Below, piece by piece: positions 36,868 through 46,300 of a stretch of 64,000 bases of DNA. The notes under the pieces are model-generated. The model did not search any database and was not told where the DNA came from. It was given only the letters and a program-made list of their open reading frames with translations. The DNA comes from Berryella intestinalis. GTDB taxonomy: Bacteria > Actinomycetota > Coriobacteriia > Coriobacteriales > Eggerthellaceae. The translations under genes and the position numbers were made by a program. The stretch spans positions 558,001 to 622,000 of the forward strand of contig NZ_CP009302.1 in the NCBI RefSeq assembly GCF_000814825.1, given 5' to 3'. Numbering within the stretch: the first letter of the stretch is position 1; the number at the start of each line of letters is the position of its first letter.

Positions 36868-37647
36868 ATGGACGAGTTTGATGGCTATATCGGCGTTTTC
36901 GATTCCGGGGTGGGCGGCATCAGCGTCCTGAAAGAGGCGGTTGCCGAACTTCCCCACGAGAATTTCCTGTTCTTCGGGGATTCCGCCCATGCTCCCTACG
37001 GTGAGAAGTCGGTCGAATGGGTGCGCGAGCGCAGCGAGCAGATCGTGGACCATTTGATAGCCAGCGGCGTGAAGGCCGTGGTCATCGCCTGCAACACGGC
37101 CACCTCGGCCGCAGCGGAGGTTTTGCGCGCGAAATACCCCGACGTGCCCATCATCGGGGTCGAACCGGCCCTTAAGCCGGCCGCCATCTCGCCCGAGGGC
37201 GATCGCATATTGGTGATGGCCACCCAGGTCACGTTGGGTCTCGAGAAGTTCCATAAGCTCAGCGAAGAATGGGGCGGCGACAAGGTGCACACCGTCGCCT
37301 GCGACGGGCTGGCCGCCCGCATCGAGCAGGGGAACCTGGGCGCTCCCGACCTCATCGAGCTGCTCGAGTCGCTGATCGGGCCGTATTGCGGACGTGTGAC
37401 CAGCGTCGTTTTGGGCTGCACGCACTACCCGTTCATCGCCCGCCAGATCCAGAGGGTCCTCGGCGACGACGTCATGCTCTTCGACGGCGGGGAGGGGACG
37501 GCGCGCCATCTGGCGCTGGTTTTGGAAGAGGCCGAGCTTCTGTCCGACTATCCGGGCGAGGGGCTCGTCGAGTTCCGCTCGAGCAAGAACTCCCCCGAGG
37601 AAATCGAGCTCTACCGGTGGTTCTTCGACCGGAGCCTGCGGGCGTAA
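36868..37647 (+). CDS. murI: Glutamate racemase
   Basis: This 259-residue enzyme makes D-glutamate for peptidoglycan. Both catalytic cysteines are present, in VIACNTATS and VVLGCTHYPF. The family start GVFDSGVGGISVLKE and FFGDSAHAPYGEKS are also present. It begins near an extended -10 promoter at 36787. Convergent with the next gene. Confidence 0.96.
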   Translation: MDEFDGYIGVFDSGVGGISVLKEAVAELPHENFLFFGDSAHAPYGEKSVEWVRERSEQIVDHLIASGVKAVVIACNTATSAAAEVLRAKYPDVPIIGVEPALKPAAISPEGDRILVMATQVTLGLEKFHKLSEEWGGDKVHTVACDGLAARIEQGNLGAPDLIELLESLIGPYCGRVTSVVLGCTHYPFIARQIQRVLGDDVMLFDGGEGTARHLALVLEEAELLSDYPGEGLVEFRSSKNSPEEIELYRWFFDRSLRA

Positions 37648-37718
37648 GGGAATTAGGCGAAGGCCCGTGCGAGGCCCCTCGAGCCCGCGCGACCGCCGAA
37701 GCCGAGCCCGCGCGCTCC

Positions 37719-39659
37719 CTAGAACCTCAAACTCATCTGGTTCTTGTCGATCTCGTCGTGCGTGCGGTGATCCATCTGCTCGAAGTCCAGGTTCATCCTG
37801 CGTCTCGTGAAGCTTCGGATATGCCAGCTGTGGCGGTTGCATACGAGCCACAGCAGGCCGGCGGTCTCGTAGAGCAGCACGAGCGCCGGCATGAGGATTC
37901 CCGAGTCCTCGATCAGCAGCATCAGCAGCGCCGTGGCCACAAGGGCGGTGTAGGCGGCTGTGAACGGCCGGTTCTCGTCCCAGAAGGTGCGGTACTGCCC
38001 GGGCTTCTTCCAGCGCAGGTAGATCATGAAGGCGACGATCGCGACGAAGATCGCGGCCAGCACGGGCGAGAACAGGATGGTGTTCCACGACAGCCTCAGC
38101 ATGTCGGCGATGATGCGGAACGCCACCAGGTACCAGCCGCCGGTGAGCGCGTCGGTGGTGACGCCCAGATGGGATTCGTCGCTGAAGGCGGAATCGAGGA
38201 ACAGCACGCCGATGGTGAGCGCGAAGGCGACCAGCACGAAGGCGCCCATGCGCTTCCAGGTGACGCGCACGTTGTTGAACAGCGACCAAGCGACGATGGA
38301 TCCGACGGTCCCCCAGATGAGCGTCCCGAAATTGCAGCCCCACCAAGGGGCGGCGAGGATCGTGACCACCACGACGCAGCCGACGGGAAACACCCAGCGC
38401 TTGAAATGGCGTCCCGGCCCCGTGTTCGCGAAGCGGTTCAGAACGAGGCCCGAGAGCATGATCCAGGCGCTGAACGCGAGCGAAGCCCCCTCGTTTCCGA
38501 TGCCGTAGTAGCGCGTGGTTTCGATGGGTGAGTAGCTGAGGTAGCCGCATACCGTCATCGGTCCGCCCAGCAGCTGGTCGACGAGGAGCGTGAAGGTGGT
38601 GAGCGCCAGTATCAGCAGAAGCGAGTACGTCCAGCGGAACACGAGGGCGACGATGATGCAGACAAACGAGATCTCCATCGCCACGAACAGGAAGAAGTCG
38701 AAGGTGATCTCGGCTGTTGTGAACGAGGGGAGCTGCAGGTGCATGATGAAGGTCGCAAGCGGGATGGACAGCATGACGATCCACAGGATGCGGGTGATCG
38801 GCAGCAGATAGGCCAAGAAGCGGGGGCGTATATGGATGTCGAGCGAGATGAGGCCCATGCTCAGCACGAGAGTGATCCCCAGGAGCGCGATGAACATCGA
38901 GATGAACCCGTCTTTCGACTCCTTGACGGACACGGCGATCGAGTCGTTTCGGGAAAGCGTGTCGGCGCGCTGGATGGCGCCGTAGCTGCCCGTGAACGCC
39001 GAAACCGAGAGGTTGGCGGGGTTGCGCTGCTTTTCCAGGAGCAGCTGGTCGATGGCGTCTCCCAGATTTCCCGAGGTGATGAGTCCGCTCCTGCGCACGG
39101 TAAGCGAGCTGAGAAGCCCGTTGTCGCCGCCGTCCACCATGATGAGCAGCCCGTACCCATCGAGGCGGTAGGTGTCGATCTTGGCAAGCGACGGGGACGA
39201 GGTGACGATGAGCGAATCGTTTTCCCCGAGGTTGGCGTAGATGCCCGAGACGTAGCTTTCGATGACGCTCGCGCTGGTGTCGTTCAGGCGCATGTAGTGC
39301 ATGCGCGGGTTGTCGACGAGCCTTATCACGTCGATCTTGCGTTCGGTGATGACGTTGGCGACCGCCCCGTTTCCCACGAGGTGCTGGAGGACGGGCGTGG
39401 ATTCGTTGTTGATGTCGTCCCAGGATAGGTTGGGGGCGACGACGAGGTACACCTGCCCGGTTCCCGGATAGGGGTTCTCGGCCGCCTCAGGGGCTTCGGC
39501 CGATGCTGCCGCTTGGTCCTCGGCCGGGGCTTCAGCGGCGCCGCCGTCGGCGTCCGCGGACGCGCGAGGGGCGCATCCGGCCAGGGTCGCGGGGGCCATG
39601 AGCGCGAGGGCGATCAGCAGGCTCGTGATTATTTTCGGAAAATCCGGCATAGCGGCCAT
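37719..39659 (-). CDS. Lipoprotein-signal multi-pass membrane protein, unknown
   Basis: This 646-residue protein has an N-terminal lipobox signal (LMAPATLAGCAPRA) and an Ala/Glu-rich linker. An extracytoplasmic domain (residues ~60-215, GQVYLVVAPNLSWDDINNES, STPVLQHLVGNGAVANVI) recalls degenerate alkaline-phosphatase-like folds. It is followed by 11-12 membrane helices with a conserved-looking YYGIGNEGASLAFSAWI. The family occurs widely in Gram-positive genomes without a known function; a cell-envelope role is likely. Two close ATG starts exist (39659, 39650). Confidence 0.65.
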   Translation of the reverse strand: MAAMPDFPKIITSLLIALALMAPATLAGCAPRASADADGGAAEAPAEDQAAASAEAPEAAENPYPGTGQVYLVVAPNLSWDDINNESTPVLQHLVGNGAVANVITERKIDVIRLVDNPRMHYMRLNDTSASVIESYVSGIYANLGENDSLIVTSSPSLAKIDTYRLDGYGLLIMVDGGDNGLLSSLTVRRSGLITSGNLGDAIDQLLLEKQRNPANLSVSAFTGSYGAIQRADTLSRNDSIAVSVKESKDGFISMFIALLGITLVLSMGLISLDIHIRPRFLAYLLPITRILWIVMLSIPLATFIMHLQLPSFTTAEITFDFFLFVAMEISFVCIIVALVFRWTYSLLLILALTTFTLLVDQLLGGPMTVCGYLSYSPIETTRYYGIGNEGASLAFSAWIMLSGLVLNRFANTGPGRHFKRWVFPVGCVVVVTILAAPWWGCNFGTLIWGTVGSIVAWSLFNNVRVTWKRMGAFVLVAFALTIGVLFLDSAFSDESHLGVTTDALTGGWYLVAFRIIADMLRLSWNTILFSPVLAAIFVAIVAFMIYLRWKKPGQYRTFWDENRPFTAAYTALVATALLMLLIEDSGILMPALVLLYETAGLLWLVCNRHSWHIRSFTRRRMNLDFEQMDHRTHDEIDKNQMSLRF

Positions 39660-39694
39660 TATACCAACGGCCGAAGCGCCGTATGGAAGACATA

Positions 39695-40426
39695 TCAAAC
39701 CCGCGCGAACGTCAGGCAGTGCACGGTTTCCGCCCCGGCCGCCTTCAGCGCATCGGTGGCGTCGAACAGGGTTGATCCGGTGGTGAGGACATCGTCGATC
39801 AAAAGGATGTTCAGGCCCCGGCATTCGTCGGGGCGTGCGCTGAACCGCCCGGCGAGGTTCCGGGCGCGTTCCGCGCGCGAAAGCGCCCGCTGGTCTTCGG
39901 AGTCGGGCCGCTCGAGGGCATATGCCAGCGCGAGCCCGGTTTCCGCGCAGAACGCGCGGGCGAGGAGCTCTCCGTGATCGAACCCCCTTCTGGTCAGGGC
40001 TGACGACGAGGCGGGGATGAATGCGGCGGCGTCGAGGTCCCACTCGGGATGGATGCAGGCGTGCATGATCCGCGCCATGTCCAGCGCGAGGCGCCGCTCC
40101 CCTCCGTCCTTGAACGTCCTGACGATCCGCCCCGCCCCAGGGCCGAACCGAACCGCGCTGGCGCACCCGTCGAAGGGCAGGCCGTCCCGACCCAGGCGGG
40201 TAAGGCGCACCGGAGCGCATTCGGTGCACTGCACGATTCCGAACGCGGCGCCGCAGGCAGGGCAGGCGGTCCAGCGGTCGAGGTAGGGCAGGGCGCGTTC
40301 GCACGAGGGGCACAGCGTGAACCCGGGTTCGTCGCATATGCAGCAGCGCGTCGGCCACACGGCCTCGAGGGCCGCGTCCTTCGCGAGGCGCGCTGCCTTG
40401 CGAGCTGTGCTCCATAGACTGCTCAT
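39695..40426 (-). CDS. comF: ComF-family phosphoribosyltransferase-like protein
   Basis: This 243-residue protein has an N-terminal zinc ribbon (CCICDEPGFTLCPSC, CPACG) and a C-terminal PRTase-like fold with ILLIDDVLTTGSTL. In competent bacteria ComF helps process incoming single-stranded DNA at the membrane. It lies just upstream of the membrane lipoprotein gene, on the same strand, with a 35-bp gap. The ribosome site is weak at 40426. Confidence 0.9.
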   Translation of the reverse strand: MSSLWSTARKAARLAKDAALEAVWPTRCCICDEPGFTLCPSCERALPYLDRWTACPACGAAFGIVQCTECAPVRLTRLGRDGLPFDGCASAVRFGPGAGRIVRTFKDGGERRLALDMARIMHACIHPEWDLDAAAFIPASSSALTRRGFDHGELLARAFCAETGLALAYALERPDSEDQRALSRAERARNLAGRFSARPDECRGLNILLIDDVLTTGSTLFDATDALKAAGAETVHCLTFARV

Positions 40427-40901
40427 GCGGAAAGGATACGGCGCGAGTCCGACGGAAAACCGACGGGCGCCCATCAGATCTCGGGCGGAAAACCCCGTTT
40501 TTTCCGCCCGGCAAGCCAAGCGAACGCAACCGAACGCGCTCGGAAACCCATCGATTCGCCCGCCGAAGCGCCGATCTCCAAGCGTCGTTTCGGTTTCTGC
40601 TAGAATCAGGGGGCTTCTTTCGGGTCTGTAGTTGCGAGGCGCGCTTGCGCTTCAAGTCCAAGGCAGACGCGGTCGAAAGGATCCACGTAAACGGCTTCGC
40701 TTCGGCGGGGTCGCGAGCACGGCGCGTTCTAGAGGTAAGTCGCATCGCCCGTTCATATTTCCGCAGCATGGTGCCGCGGCGGGCGAGAGGGTGATGGTGA
40801 GAGCTCAGCCCCGATGCGCGGGTGTGGGGTCGAAGACTAGGTCAGCCGGAAGAAGCGCGTTGTATACTCAGCTCTTCGGAGCCGAACGGAGGTTTTGCTA
40901 C
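40427..40901. other. Divergent comF / binding-protein intergenic region
   Basis: The 475 bases contain an extended -10 TGCTAGAAT (about 40598-40606) pointing right and a TATACT (40863-40868) nearer the gene. Transcription from the first would give a ~290-base leader. I looked for SRP, 6S and RNase P RNA signatures and saw none. No protein frame is convincing. Confidence 0.45.
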
Positions 40902-41999
40902 ATGAAGCGATCGAAGGTCGCGGTCCTCGCCGTTGCGGCGGCTGTGTGCGCGGCGCTCTGCCTTGCAGGGTGCGCTTCCAACCATTACGAGCCCGCTAAA
41001 AAGACCCAGACGGTAGCCGATTCGGCTCTCAAGAAGCCGGGCGTCCTGCGCGTGGGCGTGAACGCTTCGGCGGCGCCTCTGGCGGGAAAGGCCTCGTCAT
41101 CTTCCAAGATCGTGGGCCTCGATGTCGATATCGCCGCCGCAGTGGCCGACGAGCTGGGCGTGAAGGTCGAGATCGTCGACGCGGGAAGCGACCCGGCCAG
41201 CGCGCTTCGATCGGGGGACGTCGATATGGTGCTCGGCGCCGACGTGTCGTCTACCGACACCGATTACTGGAGGTCAAACGCATACCTTCAGACGGGCGTC
41301 GCCCTGTTCTCGGCCAAGGAGGGCTCGTCTGCTCCCCGCGTGACCGACTCGGTCAAGATTGGCGCCCAGGTATCGTCGAAGAGCGCCTGGAGCGTCGAGA
41401 ACCTGTTCGGAAGCAACGCGCTTACGGTCGAGGAGAGCCTGGCCGTGGCGTTCAAAGACCTGAAGGCCGGCGCGGTCGACTACGTTGCGTCCGACGCTTT
41501 GACGGGGGTTTACCTCGCCAAGACCTCGGGGGTGGATGCGAGCGTGGTAGCGCTGCTCCAACAGCCCGGCGGTTACTGCGCGGGCGTGTCGACCAGCAAC
41601 CTCGAGCTCCAGAAGGCCGTTTCGAGCGCGCTGAGCAAGCTGGCGTCGGGAGGCGTCATCGAGGTTATCGAGCGCAAGTGGCTGGGACAGAAGGTCGACA
41701 TCGCATCTTTGACGGTGATATCGGGATCGGGCGCCACGACGGTTGCGGACCAGTCCGACGATTCGTCCGATAAGGGCGAGACTCCGTCTTCGACCGACGC
41801 CGCTTCCTCCGACACGGCCGCCTCGACCGGGTCGACCTCGGGCGCAACCGGGACCGATACGGGGTCGGCTGTGTCGCCGAACGCATCGGCGAGCGCTACG
41901 TCGGGCTCTCCCACCACGGTGACGCAGGGACAGGTGCCGACCGCTCAGACCCAGGGTCAGGTTCAGAATCAGACGCAGAATCAGGCGCAGGCGAACTGA
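40902..41999 (+). CDS. Solute-binding lipoprotein, ABC amino-acid type, with Ser/Thr/Gln tail
   Basis: This 365-residue protein begins with a lipoprotein signal (VCAALCLAGCASNHYEP) and contains a type 3 periplasmic-binding fold: PGVLRVGVNASAAPLAGK, VGLDVDIAAAVADELGV, ALRSGDVDMVLGADVS. After ~275 residues follows a low-complexity Ser/Thr/Asp tail ending in QTQ/QNQ repeats, unusual for a transporter component and suggestive of a wall-spanning linker. GGAGG lies nine bases before the ATG. No permease is adjacent. Confidence 0.8.
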   Translation: MKRSKVAVLAVAAAVCAALCLAGCASNHYEPAKKTQTVADSALKKPGVLRVGVNASAAPLAGKASSSSKIVGLDVDIAAAVADELGVKVEIVDAGSDPASALRSGDVDMVLGADVSSTDTDYWRSNAYLQTGVALFSAKEGSSAPRVTDSVKIGAQVSSKSAWSVENLFGSNALTVEESLAVAFKDLKAGAVDYVASDALTGVYLAKTSGVDASVVALLQQPGGYCAGVSTSNLELQKAVSSALSKLASGGVIEVIERKWLGQKVDIASLTVISGSGATTVADQSDDSSDKGETPSSTDAASSDTAASTGSTSGATGTDTGSAVSPNASASATSGSPTTVTQGQVPTAQTQGQVQNQTQNQAQAN

Positions 42000-42040
42000 T
42001 CTCGGGTTGAAAAGCCCGTCCGACCGATGCGGTCTACATG

Positions 42041-42074
42041 AAGGGGGCCTCCTCGTCGGCGAGGAGGCCCCCTT
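42041..42074. terminator. Bidirectional terminator
   Basis: A 14-bp perfect stem (AAGGGGGCCTCCTC with GAGGAGGCCCCCTT) with a GTCGGC loop lies between two converging genes and serves both. Confidence 0.9.
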
Positions 42075-42095
42075 CTCGGTTTCTCTGTCTCTACC

Positions 42096-45074
42096 CTAGC
42101 GGGAAGACGAGCCCAGCAGATCGACGACGGTCATGTCGATCTTAGAGCCCTCGATGGCGTCGCGGTTGCCGAACGTGCAGATGGCCCGGTGCTGCGTCAT
42201 CTGCTCGACGAAGGGTGCGAGGGCGCGGACGTCGTGCGCCGTCGCCTCGAGGGCCTGCTTTCGGATGCGCGCGCGATCCTCAGGTTTGCAGCGGCTGAAG
42301 AACTCGATGTCCTGCCGCAGGATGAGCTGGCGCGCCTTGATCGGCGTGTCCATCTCGGCGACCGTGCTCACCTTGAAGCCCTCCATGGCCTCGGGGGAGG
42401 GGTCGAACCCGTCCAGCCACCGGCTGGCGGCGCAGAACCGCTCGACGGTCTCGTCGATATGGGGATCGCGGTACGAGTAGAAGCGCATGTTCCCGTAGCG
42501 GGAAGTCTTGAAGCCGACGCCGTAAGCGCCGCCTTTCACGCGCACCTCGTTCCACAGGTAGTCGAAGGTCAGCGCCCGCGAGGCGACGTTCCATGTGCCG
42601 GTGTAGGCAGCGCCTATCAGGCGGCTGTCCCATCCGAGGGCCGTGTAGCTCACGTCGGAGGGCACGATGAACGCCTCGTTGCGCACGGAGGGTTCGGGGA
42701 TCTCCAGGCGGGCTTCCCTCTGGGTTGTGCGCCCGAGCGCGGGGTGCGCTTTCCAGAACTCGTCGTAGGCATCGTCTGATCCGGTGAAGCTGACGGTGCA
42801 GAGGTTGTCGTTCAGAAGCTTCTCTGACAAGGCGCGCAGCCGCTTCGATAGGTCGTTCGCGCGCTGATCGAAATTATCGAGGAGGTCTTTCAGGAACAGG
42901 TAGAAATCGACGTTGCCCAGCTGTTCTCCGAGGACGCCCGCCTTCGAGTAGTACGATCGCGCCCGCTCGCTCGCATACAGATGGCCTGAGTTCGCGAAGT
43001 CCTGCTCCATGTCTATTCTGCGCTGCATCAGGATATCTTTGATCTTCGAGGCGTCGCTGAAGTCGGATTCGAGCATCACCTCGCGCGGCAGGCTGGCCAG
43101 CCAGTGCGCGTTCTCCTCGAGCGCGCTTGCGCTTGCGACCAGCTTCAGCTCGGGGTCGCCGTCCGCTTCGGGCAGCTCGAAGACGCGCGCGTAGAACGAC
43201 AGGTTGCCCAGCTTGCCCTGGACGAGCGTGTCGATCTCGGCGGCGCTGTGGCTGTCGGTGGCGAGCTTTCCCAGCACCATCGAGAGAACGCTCAGATAGG
43301 GAAGGTCCTCGAACGACAGGACCCCCGCATCGAAGTAACGGTAGGCATAGGCGATCCTGTTGGTCTCGATGCGGTGGCGCAACGTGGTGATCGGCGTCTT
43401 CCAGTCCAACTCGACCGGGGCTTCGGCCGGTGCGCTTCCGATATCGTCCAGCGTGAGGCGCGGCAGCGACGCTTTGGCCTCGGGGGAGTCGTCAGCGGTC
43501 TGGAAGGCGCGCAAGGCCTGCTCGGCTTCGATGATACGCGCGCGCTCTTCGTCTCCCATCTGCGCGTTTCTGCACGCGAGCTCCGATTTCTCGATATCGG
43601 TGCCCGGAGTTTCGGGAACGATCTCGACTTTGGCCCAGTGATCGTTTCCCAGAAACAGGCTGCGTGCCAGATCCTCGAAATAGCCGGTTTCCAAACCATC
43701 TCTCAACCGGGAGAACGTCTCCTCGTAGCGCAGGTACGCCGTCGGCATCGCGTCGTCGTAGAGCCATCCGCACAAAGCCGTCATGGCGTGGGCCACGCCG
43801 TCGGCCATGCCGAAGTTGTGCTCGCGCATGACGAACTCGGAGCGCGACAGCGACGCCTCGACGAGCTCGCGGTCGAAACCCTGCTCCACAAGGCGCGTCA
43901 CGGCCGATCTCAGCTCGGGTAGCAGCCGTTCCGACGTCGATCCGTCGATGCCGCGGGCCTCGACGACCGCGAAGGGCTGCAGCAGGGAGTCGGCGGTGTA
44001 CGCGACGATCTCGGCGGCTACGCCCGCATCGAGCAGCGCCCGCTTGACCGGTGCTTCGTTCGACCCCATAAGCGCGTCGAGCAGGACATCCGTCGCCAGG
44101 ATGCGCGCAGGATCGGAGAAGTCCCCGATCACGAACGCCGCGCCCACGCAGGCGTTTTCGGGCGCGGTATCCATCGCGCGCACGACGTCTCCGCGCACGA
44201 CCGGCGCCTGCCTGCGCAGCTCGCGCGGGCGCAGGGGAGAAAGCCCCCGGTCGGCCCGGTTCCGGTCCGCCTCGGCCGTCTCCCTGCTTACCGGCGAGAA
44301 ATACGCGCCGTCGAGGAAGGCCAGGACGCGGTCGATATCCAGGTTGCCGTACAGGACGGTGTAGCTGTTGTCCAGGCGGTAGTGGCGCCGATGCTCGTCG
44401 AGGTACCCTTCGTACGTCAGCGAGGGGATGGCCTGCGGGGTCCCGCCCGATTCGAACGCGTAGGCGGTGTCGGGGAACAGGGCGAGCTGCAGTTCGTCGA
44501 ACAGAACCGACGAGGGGTTCGACAGGGCCCCCTTCATCTCGTTGAACACAACTCCGTTGTAGACGAGCTCGGAGTTTTCGGCATCGAGCGCCGCGCTTTC
44601 GTCCGCGCCGTCTTTCGCGCGCAGCTCGTAGTGCCAGCCTTCCTGCTCGAATACGGAGCGGTTGGAGTAGATCGCCGGATGGAGCACGGCGTCGAGGTAG
44701 ACGTCCATGAGGTTCAGCAGGTCGCGCTCGTTGGTGGACGCCACTGGGTAGAGGGTCTTATCGGGAAAGGTCATGGCGTTCAGAAACGTCTGCATCGACG
44801 TTTTCAGCAGATCGACGAAGGGTTCTTTCACGGGGAACTTGCGCGATCCGCACAGCACGGAGTGCTCGAGGATGTGAAACACGCCCGTGTCGTCTGCGGG
44901 GGGCGTGCGAAACCCGATGGAGAACGACTTGTTGTTGTCGTCGTTTTCGAGGAACAGGAGCCGTGCGCCCGACTCTTCGTGGCGCATCACGAAGGCCGTT
45001 CCGTTTATCTCGCTCAGGTCCTGCGCGTCTTCGACGGTGAATCCGTGGAGTTTCGAGCCGATGGTGAGCTGCAT
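42096..45074 (-). CDS. M16C metallopeptidase (presequence protease-like)
   Basis: This 992-residue protein has the inverted zinc motif HILEHSVLCGS (HxxEH) near residue 70 and the distal glutamate region ELVYNGVVFNEMKGALS. Both M16 halves and the M16C linker are present, so length matches PreP/Cym1/HypA-type peptidases that degrade short peptides in a closed chamber. No signal peptide; cytosolic. It is transcribed alone and faces a divergent solute-binding gene. Confidence 0.92.
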   Translation of the reverse strand: MQLTIGSKLHGFTVEDAQDLSEINGTAFVMRHEESGARLLFLENDDNNKSFSIGFRTPPADDTGVFHILEHSVLCGSRKFPVKEPFVDLLKTSMQTFLNAMTFPDKTLYPVASTNERDLLNLMDVYLDAVLHPAIYSNRSVFEQEGWHYELRAKDGADESAALDAENSELVYNGVVFNEMKGALSNPSSVLFDELQLALFPDTAYAFESGGTPQAIPSLTYEGYLDEHRRHYRLDNSYTVLYGNLDIDRVLAFLDGAYFSPVSRETAEADRNRADRGLSPLRPRELRRQAPVVRGDVVRAMDTAPENACVGAAFVIGDFSDPARILATDVLLDALMGSNEAPVKRALLDAGVAAEIVAYTADSLLQPFAVVEARGIDGSTSERLLPELRSAVTRLVEQGFDRELVEASLSRSEFVMREHNFGMADGVAHAMTALCGWLYDDAMPTAYLRYEETFSRLRDGLETGYFEDLARSLFLGNDHWAKVEIVPETPGTDIEKSELACRNAQMGDEERARIIEAEQALRAFQTADDSPEAKASLPRLTLDDIGSAPAEAPVELDWKTPITTLRHRIETNRIAYAYRYFDAGVLSFEDLPYLSVLSMVLGKLATDSHSAAEIDTLVQGKLGNLSFYARVFELPEADGDPELKLVASASALEENAHWLASLPREVMLESDFSDASKIKDILMQRRIDMEQDFANSGHLYASERARSYYSKAGVLGEQLGNVDFYLFLKDLLDNFDQRANDLSKRLRALSEKLLNDNLCTVSFTGSDDAYDEFWKAHPALGRTTQREARLEIPEPSVRNEAFIVPSDVSYTALGWDSRLIGAAYTGTWNVASRALTFDYLWNEVRVKGGAYGVGFKTSRYGNMRFYSYRDPHIDETVERFCAASRWLDGFDPSPEAMEGFKVSTVAEMDTPIKARQLILRQDIEFFSRCKPEDRARIRKQALEATAHDVRALAPFVEQMTQHRAICTFGNRDAIEGSKIDMTVVDLLGSSSR

Positions 45075-45218
45075 GGGCGACCTTTCGCTTGCGAGGGGAT
45101 CTTGCTGGGAATGGTACCACAGCGCCCGATGGGGCGGGGTTTTCGCAGGGTTGGGCGCGCGGGCGTTACGCGACGGACACCCGGGGGGCGCGTCTGTCGA
45201 GAAAATGTGAATCCAGGG

Positions 45219-45246
45219 TTGCTATGGCACTCTACTGTGATAAAGT
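45219..45246 (+). promoter_or_regulatory. Probable promoter of the amino-acid ABC operon
   Basis: TTGCTA (45219-45224), 16 bp, TAAAGT (45241-45246) lies 54 bases before the binding-protein ATG. Confidence 0.45.
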
Positions 45247-45299
45247 ATCGGCAGAGAAAACGGAGGGCGGCATCGCCCGTATCCTAAAGGGAGGATCCC

Positions 45300-46142
45300 A
45301 TGAAGAAGGCAAGGTTCGCAGTCGTCGTCGCGGCGGCAACGGTGGCGCTCGCTTTGGTTTTGTCAGGCTGCGCCGGTTCGGGCTCGAATTCGCCTGCCAA
45401 GGCGGAGGGCCCGGGCGGTATCAGCAAGCTCACGGTCGGATTCGATTCGTCGTATCCGCCCTACGGTTTCGTGGGCGACGACGGCTCCTACACCGGGTTC
45501 GACCTCGACCTGGCCAAAGAGGTGGCCAAGCGCAACGGCTGGGAGTTCGAGGCCTCGCCCATCGACTGGGATGCCAAAGACGCCCTTCTGCAGTCCGGCT
45601 CCATCAACTGCGTTTGGAACGGGTTCACCATGGAGGGCCGCGAGGATTCCTACACCTTCAGCGATCCCTACATGCTCAACGAGCAGGTCGTCGTGGTGAA
45701 GAGCGGGTCTGACAGGACCACCCTCGAGCAGCTGGCCGGCGCGTCGGTCATGACCCAGGTCGACTCCGCGGCCCTCGACGTGCTCCAGGCCCCCACGGCC
45801 GAGGGCGGCCAGGCCGACCTCGCCGCGACCTTCGGCACGCTTTCCACCATCGGCGACTACAACGGGGCGTTCCTCCAGCTTGAAACCGGCGTGGTCGACG
45901 CGGTGGCCTGCGATCTGTCCATCGCCCAGTACCAGATCTCCAAGAACCCCGGCAAGTACCTCCAGATCGAGACCCCGCTTTCCTCCGAGCACTACGCGGT
46001 GGGCTTCGCCAAGGGCAACACCGAGCTTGCCCAGGCCGTTTCGGCCACGCTGAAGGACATGGAGGCCGACGGCACCGTCAAGGCGCTGTGCGAGAAGTAT
46101 GCGACCTATGGCATTTCCTACGATAACTGGCTTCTCAAATAA
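45300..46142 (+). CDS. Amino-acid ABC transporter substrate-binding lipoprotein
   Basis: This 280-residue lipoprotein (signal ending LVLSGCAGSG) has a complete polar-amino-acid-binding fold: LTVGFDSSYPPYGFVGDD, YTGFDLDLAKEVAKRNGWE, GSINCVWNGFTMEGRED, YAVGFAKGNTELAQAVS. AAAGGGAGGATCCC precedes the ATG. It begins a three-gene operon with a permease and an ATPase. Specificity (cystine, glutamine or other) cannot be read from sequence. Confidence 0.93.
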   Translation: MKKARFAVVVAAATVALALVLSGCAGSGSNSPAKAEGPGGISKLTVGFDSSYPPYGFVGDDGSYTGFDLDLAKEVAKRNGWEFEASPIDWDAKDALLQSGSINCVWNGFTMEGREDSYTFSDPYMLNEQVVVVKSGSDRTTLEQLAGASVMTQVDSAALDVLQAPTAEGGQADLAATFGTLSTIGDYNGAFLQLETGVVDAVACDLSIAQYQISKNPGKYLQIETPLSSEHYAVGFAKGNTELAQAVSATLKDMEADGTVKALCEKYATYGISYDNWLLK

Positions 46143-46182
46143 CTTTAGTGTCCTAAAGCGCAAAGCCTCGGTATACTGAGGC
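46143..46182 (+). other. Tandem hairpins between binding protein and permease
   Basis: CTTTAG/CTAAAG (46143-46158) and GCCTC/GAGGC (46165-46182) form two small stems right after the stop. They have no T-run, so they more likely stabilise the upstream mRNA or partly attenuate, giving more binding protein than permease. Confidence 0.45.
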
Positions 46183-46300
46183 GGATCGTTGATCGCGCAC
46201 CTTCCGGTCGAATGGCGGGGGGTGCGCGTCGCTGTGAGGGCCCCAGGTGCGTCGAACCCTTGCGGCGGTACTGCCGATAGACGCTCGAGAGGGGACTTCC

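Noticed and set aside
40427-40901. Structured RNA gene (SRP, 6S or RNase P) upstream of the binding protein
   Set aside because: None of the conserved cores of those RNAs could be found; it is treated as an ordinary leader.
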